Shown: positions 34,909-44,443, counted from the stretch's first letter. The stretch is 64,000 nucleotides of DNA from Izemoplasma sp964435595 (GCA_964435595.1 CAYSZV010000005.1:1-64000); one strand, 5' to 3'. Notes: generated from the sequence alone by a model not told the origin. Numbers and translations: made by a program.

Positions 34909-35421
34909 ATGAATTTAAAAGACTATATCGCAAATGTACCAAATTTCCCAAAAGAAGGAATTCAATTTAAAGATATTACCCCTTTAATTGGGGATGGAAA
35001 AGCATTCCAACATGCGACAGAATTATTCATTGAATTCACAAAAGAAGTAGGTGCAGACATTATTGTAGGTCCAGACGCTCGTGGGTTCATCTTTGGCTGT
35101 CCAGTTGCAACACAACTTGGAATGGGATTTGTTCCTGTTAGAAAGCCAAACAAACTACCGAGAGAAGTCATTACATATTCATATGATTTAGAGTATGGAA
35201 GCAATACTCTATGTTTACATAAAGGTGATATTAAGCCAGGACAAAGATGTTTAATCATCGATGATTTACTTGCTACTGGTGGAACCATCGAAGCAACCAT
35301 AGCATTGGTTGAACAATCTGGTGCAGAAGTTGCTGGAATTGCATTTTTAATTGAGTTAGAAGGACTCAACGGAAGAGATAAATTAGAAGGATATAACGTG
35401 TTATCATTAATGAAATACTAA
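34909..35421 (+). CDS. apt: Adenine phosphoribosyltransferase
   Basis: A 170-residue purine-salvage enzyme that makes AMP from adenine and PRPP. The N-terminus (LKDYIANVPNFPKEGIQFKD) is family-typical. VGPDARGFIFG binds adenine, and the PRPP loop is LIIDDLLATGGTIEAT. GGAGG lies before the start, and an extended -10 (TGTTATAAT, 34860-34868) lies upstream, so transcription can restart here. It is followed by rel after 12 bases, the conserved apt-rel pairing of Firmicutes. Confidence 0.97.
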   Translation: MNLKDYIANVPNFPKEGIQFKDITPLIGDGKAFQHATELFIEFTKEVGADIIVGPDARGFIFGCPVATQLGMGFVPVRKPNKLPREVITYSYDLEYGSNTLCLHKGDIKPGQRCLIIDDLLATGGTIEATIALVEQSGAEVAGIAFLIELEGLNGRDKLEGYNVLSLMKY

Positions 35422-35433
35422 GGACGTGATATC

Positions 35434-37605
35434 ATGCGTGAAGCAGATTACTCATTACTAGAATTACAACTAAAAAAATACATAACAAACCAAGAGCATC
35501 TTGATACAATCAAAGATGCTTTTCACTATGCAAAAAGAATGCATGAAGGCCAAATGAGAAGATCTGGTGATCCATATATCGTTCATCCGCTAGACGTAGC
35601 AATGACATTATCTGAGTACCATACTGATCCAACCACTATCATCGCTGGATTACTACATGATACGATTGAAGATACTGATGCCACATATGAAGACATAAAA
35701 GACCTGTTTGGTGAAGAAGTAGCCCTAATTACAGAAGGGGTTACAAAATTGAAACAATATAAATTTATGGGTCTTGATTTACAAGAGGAAAAAATGGCTG
35801 CACAGGCGAAAAATCACCAGCGAATGTTACTTGCAATGAGCAAGGATATTCGTGTTATTATCGTTAAATTAGCAGATCGTTTAAACAATATTCGTACCTT
35901 GAAATCAATGCCAGATGACAAACAAGTTTCAATTGCTCGTGAGACTATGGAAATCTATGCCCCTCTAGCTCATAGACTTGGGATGTATGTATTAAAGGCA
36001 GAACTAGAAGATACATCTTTCAAATATATTCAGCCAGATAAATACGTAAGGATTGCTAAATTAATTAGTGATACCAAATCAAGTAGGGAACAGGATCTTG
36101 CTTTGATGCAAACAAACCTACAATATTTACTTTCAGAAAACAATGTAAAAAGTGATGTCAAAGGACGTATTAAAAACATCTATTCCGTACATAAAAAAAT
36201 GGTAGACAGAAGCAAAGACTTTGAAGATATCTTTGATTTGCTTGCTTTACGCGTCATTGTCGATGATGTTGAAAGTTGTTATAGAACAATCGGAATCATC
36301 CATTCAAAATGGACTCCAATTCCAAATAGGTTTAAAGATTACATTGCTATGCCAAAGCCTAACTTATACCAATCATTGCATACATCCGTAATTGCAAATG
36401 GAAAAGTTTATGAATTCCAAATTCGTACAGTAGAAATGGATTCGATTGCTGAATACGGTGTTGCAGCTCACTGGGCATATAAAGAATCTGGTAAAAAAAT
36501 TCAAATGACAGATGAAGTATCAAAGAAACTAAAATGGTATGGAGACCTCATTAAATTTACAAAAGAATCAGATGATGACAACGAAGTACTAAATCTTCTT
36601 CGTGAAGACATTTTCAATTCAAATGTCTATGTCTTTACACCTGATGGAGATATTATTGATTTACCAAAAGGAGCAACCCCACTTGATTTCGCATTCCGAA
36701 TCCATACACAAGTAGGAATCAAAACAATTGGTGCAATTGTAAATGGGAAAATCGTTCCACTTGACTATGTTTTAAAAACTGGTGATATCATCAACATGAA
36801 GACTTCGAAAAACTCTTTTGGGCCAAATGATAACTGGCTCAAAATTGTAAAGACTTCGAATGCCAGATCTAAAATTAAAAACTACCTAAATAAACGAAGA
36901 AGAAGTGTTCTAATTGAAATGGGAAAAGAAGATTTCAATCGAGAATTAAATGCTCGAAAAGAGTCTGTAAAACTTACCGATAAGAAAATCGCTGAATTAT
37001 TCACTAAAAAGGGTGCCAATTCAATCGATGATTTGTATTATGAAATTGGGAAAAATACCATTTCTCCTGGTAGTGCAGTGAATGCCTTGATTGGTAACAA
37101 AGAATATTCAGAAGAACAACTTATTCAAAAAATCAATGATTCAATTTATTTAGATAATAAATCGGATTCAAATATTATTGTAGAAGGTATCGCAAATCCT
37201 TCTATTAAATTAAGCAATTGTTGTAGTCCAATTCCTGGAGATCGTATTACTGGATACATCTCAAAAGGTTCAGGTATAGCCGTTCATAGAACCAAATGTA
37301 ATAATCTTCAGTCGTTAGATGAAAACAGATATATTGAAGTATTCTGGGGATCAGACACATCAAAATTATATACTGTTAACATTAGAATTATTGTTTCCAA
37401 CCGAGACAACGTATTGGCTGAAATCATTAACACAATTACATCATCAAGAGGAAAAGTAACACAAGTTGCAGCTTCTACAAACAAACGTCTTGAAGGAGTT
37501 GTGAAAGTAAAAGTTTCTGTTCATGATAAAAATGAATTGCAAAATATCATTGTAAATCTACAAAAAATTTCTGATGTCTATTCGATTGAAAGGATGATGA
37601 AATAA
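35434..37605 (+). CDS. rel: Bifunctional (p)ppGpp synthetase/hydrolase Rel
   Basis: A 723-residue stringent-response enzyme. Hydrolase domain: HD motif HDTIEDTDATYE and RLADRLNNIRTL-like LADRLNNIRTL. Synthetase domain: DIFDLLALRVIV through RFKDYIAMPKPNLYQSLHTSV, with EIQIRT-like EFQIRTVEMD. TGS domain near residue 400 (VFTPDGDIIDLPKGATPLDF). A zinc-finger-type segment with NCCSPIPGD and a C-terminal ACT domain complete the long RSH layout. It senses uncharged tRNA on ribosomes and sets (p)ppGpp levels. It overlaps dtd by one base. Confidence 0.97.
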   Translation: MREADYSLLELQLKKYITNQEHLDTIKDAFHYAKRMHEGQMRRSGDPYIVHPLDVAMTLSEYHTDPTTIIAGLLHDTIEDTDATYEDIKDLFGEEVALITEGVTKLKQYKFMGLDLQEEKMAAQAKNHQRMLLAMSKDIRVIIVKLADRLNNIRTLKSMPDDKQVSIARETMEIYAPLAHRLGMYVLKAELEDTSFKYIQPDKYVRIAKLISDTKSSREQDLALMQTNLQYLLSENNVKSDVKGRIKNIYSVHKKMVDRSKDFEDIFDLLALRVIVDDVESCYRTIGIIHSKWTPIPNRFKDYIAMPKPNLYQSLHTSVIANGKVYEFQIRTVEMDSIAEYGVAAHWAYKESGKKIQMTDEVSKKLKWYGDLIKFTKESDDDNEVLNLLREDIFNSNVYVFTPDGDIIDLPKGATPLDFAFRIHTQVGIKTIGAIVNGKIVPLDYVLKTGDIINMKTSKNSFGPNDNWLKIVKTSNARSKIKNYLNKRRRSVLIEMGKEDFNRELNARKESVKLTDKKIAELFTKKGANSIDDLYYEIGKNTISPGSAVNALIGNKEYSEEQLIQKINDSIYLDNKSDSNIIVEGIANPSIKLSNCCSPIPGDRITGYISKGSGIAVHRTKCNNLQSLDENRYIEVFWGSDTSKLYTVNIRIIVSNRDNVLAEIINTITSSRGKVTQVAASTNKRLEGVVKVKVSVHDKNELQNIIVNLQKISDVYSIERMMK

Positions 37606-38045
37606 TGAAAGTAGTTGTCCAAAGAGTAAAAGAAGCATCTTGTACTGTTAATAATGAAATAATCAGCAAGATCCAAGATGGTCTATTATTACTAGTCGGA
37701 TTCACCCATGATGATACAATTGAAGACGTTCATTTTTTAGCAAAGAAAATTGCTAATTTACGGATTTTCGAAGATGATAACCAACGAATGAATAAAAGTA
37801 TATTAGACATGAATTATGAGATATTAAGTATTTCACAATTCACCTTATATGGAGATACAAGAAAGGGCAATCGACCATCGTTTATTGATGCTATGAAGCC
37901 GAATAAAGCAAAGCATTTATATGAACAATTATCATCAATATTAACAAATGTTTATGGTATTAAAACCTATAATGGAGTGTTTGGTGAAATGATGGATATT
38001 GGACTAATTAATAGTGGTCCTGTTACGATTGAATTAGAAAAATGA
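37605..38045 (+). CDS. dtd: D-aminoacyl-tRNA deacylase
   Basis: A 146-residue proofreading enzyme that removes D-amino acids from mischarged tRNA. The motifs SQFTLYGDTRKGNRPSF and the C-terminal NSGPVTIELE are diagnostic (SQFTL-type and GPVT-type motifs). It starts at the rel stop (TAATG) and ends in TGA with a four-base overlap to the next gene, so translation is coupled. Confidence 0.96.
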   Translation: MKVVVQRVKEASCTVNNEIISKIQDGLLLLVGFTHDDTIEDVHFLAKKIANLRIFEDDNQRMNKSILDMNYEILSISQFTLYGDTRKGNRPSFIDAMKPNKAKHLYEQLSSILTNVYGIKTYNGVFGEMMDIGLINSGPVTIELEK

Positions 38046-38845
38046 TACGAAAATTAACACAAGCAGATGAACAATCTGTTTTGACATATTTATACCAAGA
38101 GCCACAAATTAACCTATTTATTATTGGAGACATTGAAAACTTTGGGTTCCATGTTGATTTTCAAGAAGTGTATGGGGAATTTAATGGAGAGAGATATCTA
38201 TCAGTGTTGCTTCGATACAAAGAGAATATCATCTATTATAGTCATGATATCAAATTCAATACCGATTGGCTTTCGATTATTGAAGCGATGAAGTTTGATT
38301 TTATATCAGGTAAAAAAGCTTTAACTGATTTGCTTTACCCCTACTTTTCTAACTTCAAAGAAAAGACAATGTACTTCGCAGAAGCAACCAGTTTGGATCC
38401 TTCTTTCCAAGTAGACCATACTATGGTAAAAGTAGCAAAATCTAGAGAAGAATATGGCCAAATTTTTGATTTGTTAATTAGAATCGAAGAATTTGACAGT
38501 ATGAAAACCGCTCAAAGAGAATCATATATTAATGATAGAATGCGTGACTCAAGAAGCAATTCTATGCAGGTTATGATTGTTGAAGATGATGTTTGTGTTT
38601 CAACAGCAGCAACAGTAGCTGATACAAACAAAAGTGCAATGATTGTTGCTGTAGCGACGGATATTACAGCTAGAAATAAAGGATATGCATCAAAGGTTAT
38701 GATTGCATTGATGGATGAATACATCAATACAAGAAAGAAATCTCTATGTCTGTTTTTTGATAATCCGAAGGCAGGTAAAATCTACCATAGACTAGGATTC
38801 AAAGATATGGATCAATGGGTAATGTTAGTAAGAAAGAGTGATTAA
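38042..38845 (+). CDS. GNAT-family acetyltransferase
   Basis: A 267-residue protein with a C-terminal GNAT fold. The acetyl-CoA binding stretch is VATDITARNKGYASKVMIALMDEYI, where RNKGYA matches the Q/RxxGxG/A loop, followed by LFFDNPKAGKIYHRLGFKDM. The N-terminal half (about 110 residues) is a less conserved domain, as in the ZmaR/YobR-like group. The substrate is unknown. It overlaps dtd by four bases. Confidence 0.8.
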   Translation: MIRKLTQADEQSVLTYLYQEPQINLFIIGDIENFGFHVDFQEVYGEFNGERYLSVLLRYKENIIYYSHDIKFNTDWLSIIEAMKFDFISGKKALTDLLYPYFSNFKEKTMYFAEATSLDPSFQVDHTMVKVAKSREEYGQIFDLLIRIEEFDSMKTAQRESYINDRMRDSRSNSMQVMIVEDDVCVSTAATVADTNKSAMIVAVATDITARNKGYASKVMIALMDEYINTRKKSLCLFFDNPKAGKIYHRLGFKDMDQWVMLVRKSD

Positions 38846-38846
38846 T

Positions 38847-39440
38847 ATGGTATTGTTACCAGTACTTGAAACAAAAAGACTATTCTTAAGACCCGTAACA
38901 AAAGAAGATGCGCCAAGTGTATTTGCGTATGCAAAACATCCTGAGGTAGGACCAAATGCTGGATGGAAACCTCACGAAGATATCAGTGAATCAGAGCGTT
39001 TCATTGATTATTGCATCAAAAAAAGAGATTTTGGACAACCAGGAAATTACGCAATTATATTAAAAAGTGAAGACAAAATGATTGGTACTATTGAAGTCCA
39101 TTCATATAAAGAACACAAAGGTGAGATAGGCTTTGTCTTACATCCCGATTATTGGAATCAAGGAATTATGACAGAAGCCGCTAAAATGGTGATTGTCTAT
39201 GCTTTTGAAATCCTTCAATTAGAACGATTGAGTTACAATCATTTCCTAGGTAATGAACGTAGCAAAAGAGTTTGTGAAAAACTTCAATTTCAGTTTGAAG
39301 GAGTATTACGTAAAAAGTTCAAACGCTATGATGGAGTGGCAATTGATGAAGCAGTATACAGCATCATCGATACCGACTATTTTTCAAAAAAATTAACCTG
39401 GCTGAAATCATTTCGAAATGAGATTGATAGGCTTCGTTAA
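38847..39440 (+). CDS. GNAT-family acetyltransferase, RimJ/RimL-like
   Basis: A 197-residue acetyltransferase of the RimJ/RimL type: ETKRLFLRPVTKEDAPSVF at the start, GEIGFVLHPDYWNQGIMTEA (acetyl-CoA loop) and NERSKRVCEKLQFQFEGVLRKKF near the end. Such proteins acetylate N-termini or small molecules; the substrate cannot be read here. ATG 38847 lies one base after the previous stop. GTG 38838 is an alternative that would overlap. Confidence 0.82.
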   Translation: MVLLPVLETKRLFLRPVTKEDAPSVFAYAKHPEVGPNAGWKPHEDISESERFIDYCIKKRDFGQPGNYAIILKSEDKMIGTIEVHSYKEHKGEIGFVLHPDYWNQGIMTEAAKMVIVYAFEILQLERLSYNHFLGNERSKRVCEKLQFQFEGVLRKKFKRYDGVAIDEAVYSIIDTDYFSKKLTWLKSFRNEIDRLR

Positions 39441-39459
39441 AGAAAAAAATGAACATTAA

Positions 39460-39488
39460 TTGACTATACTATTTAATAATAGTATAAT
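39460..39488 (+). promoter_or_regulatory. Promoter of the hisS-aspS T-box transcript
   Basis: TTGACT at 39460-39465 and TATAAT at 39483-39488 are spaced by 17 bases. The expected start near 39495 places the whole T-box in the 5' untranslated RNA. Confidence 0.8.
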
Positions 39489-39494
39489 CATATC

Positions 39495-39720
39495 CGTAAA
39501 CCGTTGATAAAGAGATTTATGAGGATTTGTATTTTAGAGAGGATATGCTTGGTGAAAATATCTATACATCTAATTAAAGGACACTTTGGAGGGTATTGCT
39601 GAAATAAGTAGGCAATAACGTATCTCTGCGTTAAAGAGTTGAGAGCTAGAGTAATCTAGAACAAAGGTGGTACCGCGGAATATTTTCGTCCTTAAGCAGT
39701 CGTGTTTAAGGACGTTTTTT
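39495..39720 (+). promoter_or_regulatory. T-box riboswitch controlling hisS-aspS
   Basis: The T-box core AAAGGTGGTACCGCGG is at 39663-39678. The terminator is CGTCCTTAA (39687-39695) with TTAAGGACG (39706-39714) and six T; its CCTT can pair instead with AAGG of the T-box to form the antiterminator. Upstream, TATTGCT/GGCAATA looks like stem II and CTAGA/TCTAG like stem III. Stem I (39495-39592) ends in GGACACTTT, where GAC (39580-39582) and CAC (39582-39584) overlap as candidate specifiers for Asp and His. The tRNA-discriminator contact base is U, which suits G73 of tRNA-Asp (wobble) better than C73 of tRNA-His. Uncharged tRNA should switch the operon on. Confidence 0.93.
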
Positions 39721-39739
39721 AATAAAAGGAGTGAATACT

Positions 39740-41083
39740 ATGATTCAAAGAATGAAAGGTACATATGATTTGTTACCTGAAGAAACAAGAAAATGGCAAG
39801 CATTGGAGAAAGTGATTCGTAATGTAAGTAAAATTTACAACTACGAAGAGATAAGAACACCATTATTTGAAAGCACAGATCTATTCCACAGAAGCGTGGG
39901 AGAAGAAACAGATATCGTTAGCAAGGAAACATACGATTTTATTGATCGAGGGAAACGAAGTAATACGCTTCGTCCTGAGGGAACAGCTGGTGTAGTGAGA
40001 AGTTACATTGAAAACAAACTCTACGCAGACAAAATCCCAGTTAAGAAACTATATTACATGGGACCAATGTTCCGATATGAACGTCCACAAAAAGGAAGAT
40101 ATCGTCAATTTGCTCAGTTTGGTGTTGAAGCATTTGGTAGTAATTCTCCTATGTTGGATGCGGAAGTAATTGCCTATGCAGTATCAGTGTTAAAAGGGCT
40201 AAAAATCAAAGATGTTACAGTACACTTAAACAGCATCGGTGATGAAGAAAGTAAAGCACAATATAAAGAAGCATTGGTTTCTTACTTAAGCGATAAAATA
40301 GATACATTGTGTCACGACTGTAACAATCGTTTTGTAACAAATCCTTTGCGTATTTTAGATTGTAAAATTGATGGTGGAAGCCAAACACTTATGAACGCAC
40401 CAAAGCCAATTGATTATTTGACAGAATCTGCCAAAAAACATTTTGAAGATACCCTTAAATTCTTAGATTCAATGGGTGTAAAATATGTGATTGATCATAG
40501 TTTAGTACGTGGATTAGATTATTATACTCACACTGTCTTTGAGTTGAAAGCAAACCTAAAATCATTAGGAGCTCAGAATACTTTATGTGGTGGGGGAAGA
40601 TATAATAAACTTGTAAACCAACTAGGTGGACCTATGGTTCCAGGAATCGGATTTGCTTTTGGTATGGAACGTTTGATGTATGCTTTGGAATCGATCGACT
40701 TCAAAGGAGATCCGCAATACTTACATTTATATATGATGGTATTGGGTGATGACCAAAAAGAAGAGGGATTGAAGTTATTAAATAGATGCCGTTTAGGTGG
40801 ATTGATGTCAGATATTGATTTCTTAGATAAATCAATGAAAGCTCAATTCAAATTAAGTGCAAATTTAAACGCTAGATTTGTCGCAATCTATGGAGAACAA
40901 GAACACCTAAATGGTGTAATTAACTTAAAAGACCAAGAAACAGGAAATGAAGTAACAATCGAAAAAGACTNNNNNNNNNNNNNNNNNNNNNNNNNNNGTT
41001 CAGAAGACAGCTGTGATAATTGTGGAGAAGAAACAGATGGTTCGTGCTGTTCTGATGGAGAATGCACGTGTGGAGGAGACTAA
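39740..41083 (+). CDS. hisS: Histidine-tRNA ligase with a gapped, cysteine-rich C-terminus
   Basis: A class II synthetase for tRNA-His. Motif 1 region TPLFESTDLFHRSVGEETDIV, motif 2 YMGPMFRYERPQKGRYRQF and the histidine loop VRGLDYYTHTVFE are present; GFAFGMERLMYAL is motif 3. Residues 1-410 nearly complete a normal HisS. A 27-base N run follows, then 27 in-frame residues with six Cys (including SCDNCGEE and GSCCSDGECTCGGD) before TAA. I do not know this tail from HisS proteins. I chose ATG 39740, eight bases after GGAG; GTG 39731 is the alternative. aspS starts one base after the stop. Confidence 0.9.
   Translation: MIQRMKGTYDLLPEETRKWQALEKVIRNVSKIYNYEEIRTPLFESTDLFHRSVGEETDIVSKETYDFIDRGKRSNTLRPEGTAGVVRSYIENKLYADKIPVKKLYYMGPMFRYERPQKGRYRQFAQFGVEAFGSNSPMLDAEVIAYAVSVLKGLKIKDVTVHLNSIGDEESKAQYKEALVSYLSDKIDTLCHDCNNRFVTNPLRILDCKIDGGSQTLMNAPKPIDYLTESAKKHFEDTLKFLDSMGVKYVIDHSLVRGLDYYTHTVFELKANLKSLGAQNTLCGGGRYNKLVNQLGGPMVPGIGFAFGMERLMYALESIDFKGDPQYLHLYMMVLGDDQKEEGLKLLNRCRLGGLMSDIDFLDKSMKAQFKLSANLNARFVAIYGEQEHLNGVINLKDQETGNEVTIEKDXXXXXXXXXXSEDSCDNCGEETDGSCCSDGECTCGGD
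40971..40997. other. Assembly gap (27 N) near the end of hisS
   Basis: Twenty-seven N separate the normal HisS body from a cysteine-rich tail. The length, unlike the 10-N gaps elsewhere, may be an estimate. The reading frame happens to stay open across it. Confidence 0.95.
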
Positions 41084-41084
41084 C

Positions 41085-42833
41085 ATGAAAAGAACACATA
41101 ATAACGGAGCATTAAGATTAGAAAACGTCAATCAGCAAGTTGTCTTAAAAGGATGGGTAGCAAAAAAAAGAGACCTTGGTGGTCTTGTATTCATTGATTT
41201 AAGAGACAAAGAGGGAATTACTCAATTGGCCTTTAGTCCAGAATCTCCACTATATAAAAAAACATTAGAAATCAAAAGTGAATATGTTCTAGAAGTACAA
41301 GGTACTGTAGTAGAGCGTAGTAGTAAAAACAAAAATATCCCAACAGGAGATATTGAAGTAGAAGTATCAGAATTAACTGTATTAAATACAAGTGAACTTC
41401 CTCCAATCTATATTACTGATGACTTAGATGCCTTAGAAGAAACACGTTTAAAATACAGATATTTAGATTTGAGAAGACCTATTTTACAAAAGAACTTTGT
41501 CACACGACACAAAGCAGCTCATGCGGTAAGAACGTTCTTAAATGATGAAGGATTCTTAGATTTTGAAACACCAATTTTAACCAAATCCACTCCTGAAGGT
41601 GCAAGAGATTATCTCGTTCCATCAAGAATCAATGGTGGAGAATTTTATGCATTGCCACAATCACCTCAAATCTTTAAACAGTTGTTAATGGTAGCTGGAT
41701 TTGAAAAATACTATCAATTAGCAAAATGTTTTAGAGATGAAGATTTAAGGAGTGATCGCCAACCTGAATTTACACAAATTGATATTGAAACTTCATTTAT
41801 GACACAAGATGAAATTCTTGATGTGTCAGAACGTTTGATTAAATATGTAATGAAAGAAGTGAAAGGAATTGAATTATCAGATCCATTCCCGCGCATTACT
41901 TTTGCGGAAGCAATGGATAAATATGGTATAGATAAGCCGGATACTCGTTTTGAAATGTTATTGACAAACGTAACAGATATTGCTAAAGAAACATCATTTG
42001 GTGTGTTTACTTCAAATATTGAAAACGGTGGAATTGTAAAAGCAATCAATGTTAAAAACGAAGCATCAAATTATTCAAGAAAAAACATTGATAAGCTAAC
42101 GGATTTCGTTAAAAAATTCAAAGCAAGAGGACTTGCTTTCTTGAAATTTACGGATGGAGTACTTGCAGGAAGTATTGCAAAATTCTTTACCGAAGGACAA
42201 CAAAATCTTTTAATTGAACGATTAAATGTTCAAGAAAATGACTTGTTATTATTTGTTTCAGATAAAGAAGAAGTTGTCCATCAATCTTTAGGACAATTAC
42301 GTAATAAATTGGCTAGAGAACTGAACTTATACAGTGATGATGACTATGACTTCACATGGGTAATTGATTGGCCAATGTTTGAATACAGAGAAGAACAAGG
42401 TCGTTATTTCTCATTACATCATCCTTTTACTAGAGTGCAAGATCAAGATTTACATTTGCTTGATACTGACCCAGGAAAAGCACTTGCTTATTGCTATGAC
42501 CTGGTTGTCCAAGGACAAGAATTAGGTGGTGGAAGTGTACGTATTCATGAAACAGCATTGCAAAACAAAGTATTTGATATATTAGGTATTTCCAAAGAAG
42601 AACAAGATTTAAAATTCGGATTTTTACTTGATGCATTAAAATACGGAACACCACCACATGGTGGGATTGCGTTTGGGTTTGATCGATTGATTATGTTACT
42701 TGTTCACACAGAAAACATTCGAGACGTAGTAGCATTCCCTAAGACAAACAGTGCACAGTGTATTTTAACATCAGCACCGAGTCCTGTAGCAGATGAACAA
42801 TTGACTGAATTGTCTATTAAAACACTTAAATAA
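41085..42833 (+). CDS. aspS: Aspartate-tRNA ligase
   Basis: A 582-residue class II synthetase of the bacterial type for tRNA-Asp. The N-terminal OB fold (VVLKGWVAKKRDLGGLVFIDLRD) binds the anticodon. The catalytic core has FLDFETPILTKSTPEGARDYLVPSR, QSPQIFKQLLMVAGFEKYYQLAKCFRDEDLR (motif 2) and GIAFGFDRLIMLL (motif 3), with the bacterial GAD insert domain between. The start follows GGAGGAG; this ribosome binding site is inside the hisS tail. It shares the T-box-controlled transcript with hisS. Confidence 0.97.
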   Translation: MKRTHNNGALRLENVNQQVVLKGWVAKKRDLGGLVFIDLRDKEGITQLAFSPESPLYKKTLEIKSEYVLEVQGTVVERSSKNKNIPTGDIEVEVSELTVLNTSELPPIYITDDLDALEETRLKYRYLDLRRPILQKNFVTRHKAAHAVRTFLNDEGFLDFETPILTKSTPEGARDYLVPSRINGGEFYALPQSPQIFKQLLMVAGFEKYYQLAKCFRDEDLRSDRQPEFTQIDIETSFMTQDEILDVSERLIKYVMKEVKGIELSDPFPRITFAEAMDKYGIDKPDTRFEMLLTNVTDIAKETSFGVFTSNIENGGIVKAINVKNEASNYSRKNIDKLTDFVKKFKARGLAFLKFTDGVLAGSIAKFFTEGQQNLLIERLNVQENDLLLFVSDKEEVVHQSLGQLRNKLARELNLYSDDDYDFTWVIDWPMFEYREEQGRYFSLHHPFTRVQDQDLHLLDTDPGKALAYCYDLVVQGQELGGGSVRIHETALQNKVFDILGISKEEQDLKFGFLLDALKYGTPPHGGIAFGFDRLIMLLVHTENIRDVVAFPKTNSAQCILTSAPSPVADEQLTELSIKTLK

Positions 42834-42888
42834 TTTTAATTATTTATAATATATGTTATAATAAGCAAAGATTGAAGGGTGTGATACC

Positions 42889-43992
42889 ATGAATAATAAC
42901 AAATTCTTTTCAGATGTATTTCTAACAAAAGCACTAAAAGTATTAGGAGTAGTCCTATTGTTTTTAGCTGTCTTATTTATGTTGAGTTTGTTTAGTGACT
43001 TTATCTCTACTATTTGGGGTGCATTGACAAGCGCGTTGATACCATTTATCATTGCATGGCTTATCAGTTTGATTATGTATCCAATTATCCAGTTCTTTGA
43101 ACGAAGAGGAGTGGGGCCACGTGGACTTAGTGTTACAATTGTATACTTATTGATTGGTGTTCTTGCTTATTTCTTCTTTTACTTATTAACGCCAGCAATT
43201 ATTGATCAAGTTCGAGCATTCTTTGCACCAGGTGCTGAGTATGAACAATTGATTGATTATTTCCAAAATGACTTTAGAAGTGAATTCATTTTAGGTACAG
43301 ATGTATACGACCAAATTCTTGGGTTCATTAATGATTCTACAATTCTTGAAGACATTGTAAGTGGATTTGTAAATACCATAACAACAAGCTTGGGATCTAG
43401 TATTACTGGAATCATAGCTGTTGTAATGGTCTTACCAATTTTATTACTATACTATTTGGTAGATTATGAATTAATCAATGATAATATCCGTACGATTTTA
43501 CCAATCCGTTATGAAAAAGATGCATCCGATTTAGGAAACAGAATGAACCGTACTGTTGGTGCCTATTTACGTGGACAAGTTATTTTGATGTTTGCGATTG
43601 GGACAGTAGCGACAGTAGCCTACCGTCTTGTTGGATTAAACTATTTCTTCATCTTTGGATTGATTGTTGGTCTTACCAATATCATTCCATACTTTGGGGC
43701 AATCATTGCCATGGTACCGGTGTTGATTTATTCTATTATTACCAAGGATGTTAATCCGTTTATCATTTTAGCAATCAATATCGTATTACAGTTTATTGAA
43801 GGAAATATATTCCAACCGATGATTATGGGGCGTCAATTAGAAATGCATCCATTGATTATAATTGGTAGTATCTTGTTCTTTGGTAGTTTATTTGGAGCTC
43901 TTGGAGTTATCTTTGCTGCACCTCTTGCAGCAACAATTCGTGTATTGTTCAATTTCTATAAAGAGAAACGGGAACAACGACTCACCACATGA
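42889..43992 (+). CDS. AI-2E family transporter (UPF0118)
   Basis: A 367-residue polytopic membrane protein of the AI-2E/PerM family. Membrane helices lie in the N-terminal third, and the C-terminal signature FGLIVGLTNIIPYFGAIIAMVPVL and QPMIMGRQLEMHPLIIIGSILFFG is family-defining. Some members export autoinducer-2 or transport Na+/H+; the substrate here is unknown. An extended -10 (TGTTATAAT, ending 42862) lies 26 bases upstream. It ends in TGA and overlaps the next gene by four bases. Confidence 0.9.
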   Translation: MNNNKFFSDVFLTKALKVLGVVLLFLAVLFMLSLFSDFISTIWGALTSALIPFIIAWLISLIMYPIIQFFERRGVGPRGLSVTIVYLLIGVLAYFFFYLLTPAIIDQVRAFFAPGAEYEQLIDYFQNDFRSEFILGTDVYDQILGFINDSTILEDIVSGFVNTITTSLGSSITGIIAVVMVLPILLLYYLVDYELINDNIRTILPIRYEKDASDLGNRMNRTVGAYLRGQVILMFAIGTVATVAYRLVGLNYFFIFGLIVGLTNIIPYFGAIIAMVPVLIYSIITKDVNPFIILAINIVLQFIEGNIFQPMIMGRQLEMHPLIIIGSILFFGSLFGALGVIFAAPLAATIRVLFNFYKEKREQRLTT

Positions 43993-44417
43993 AACGAAAA
44001 AGAGTATACAATCAATTCCAAATAAACTTAATCGTGTTTTACGCTGTTAGTATTTTATTAGTTCCAATGTTTATCGTTGTAGCATATATGTTTGATTTAC
44101 ATTTATATACTTCAACAAATTACATTGTATTAATCGCATCTATCATAGCTCTTGGATTTTTCGTGATTGGAATCGCATATCTCTTAGTTAGAAGAGAACA
44201 AACAGAACGCAAACTTAAGCCATCGTATTACCGTGAGTTTATTATTTTACTTGCTTGTACTACATTTGGTATTGTTGGGTTTGGAATATTTTATACGTAT
44301 TTAGGAGGAAGTGCTCGTTATATTCCTCATGTAATTATTCCTTTGTTTATTGTCACATATTCAGTAGAAACCGTTCTTGGGCACCGATTTTTCAATGTTG
44401 ATATAATCAGAAATTAA
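43989..44417 (+). CDS. Uncharacterised four-helix membrane protein
   Basis: A 142-residue protein with about four membrane helices (residues 14-32, 44-63, 82-102, 114-130 approximately) and short basic loops. I recognise no family. It is translationally coupled to the AI-2E family transporter through an ATGA overlap and may act with it. A weak terminator follows. Confidence 0.75.
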   Translation: MKRKRVYNQFQINLIVFYAVSILLVPMFIVVAYMFDLHLYTSTNYIVLIASIIALGFFVIGIAYLLVRREQTERKLKPSYYREFIILLACTTFGIVGFGIFYTYLGGSARYIPHVIIPLFIVTYSVETVLGHRFFNVDIIRN

Positions 44418-44443
44418 ATGGCTACCCTTGTGTAGTCATTTTT
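44417..44443 (+). terminator. Probable intrinsic terminator
   Basis: AATGGCTAC, a six-base loop and GTAGTCATT (one G-U pair), followed by a short T run. Confidence 0.6.
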
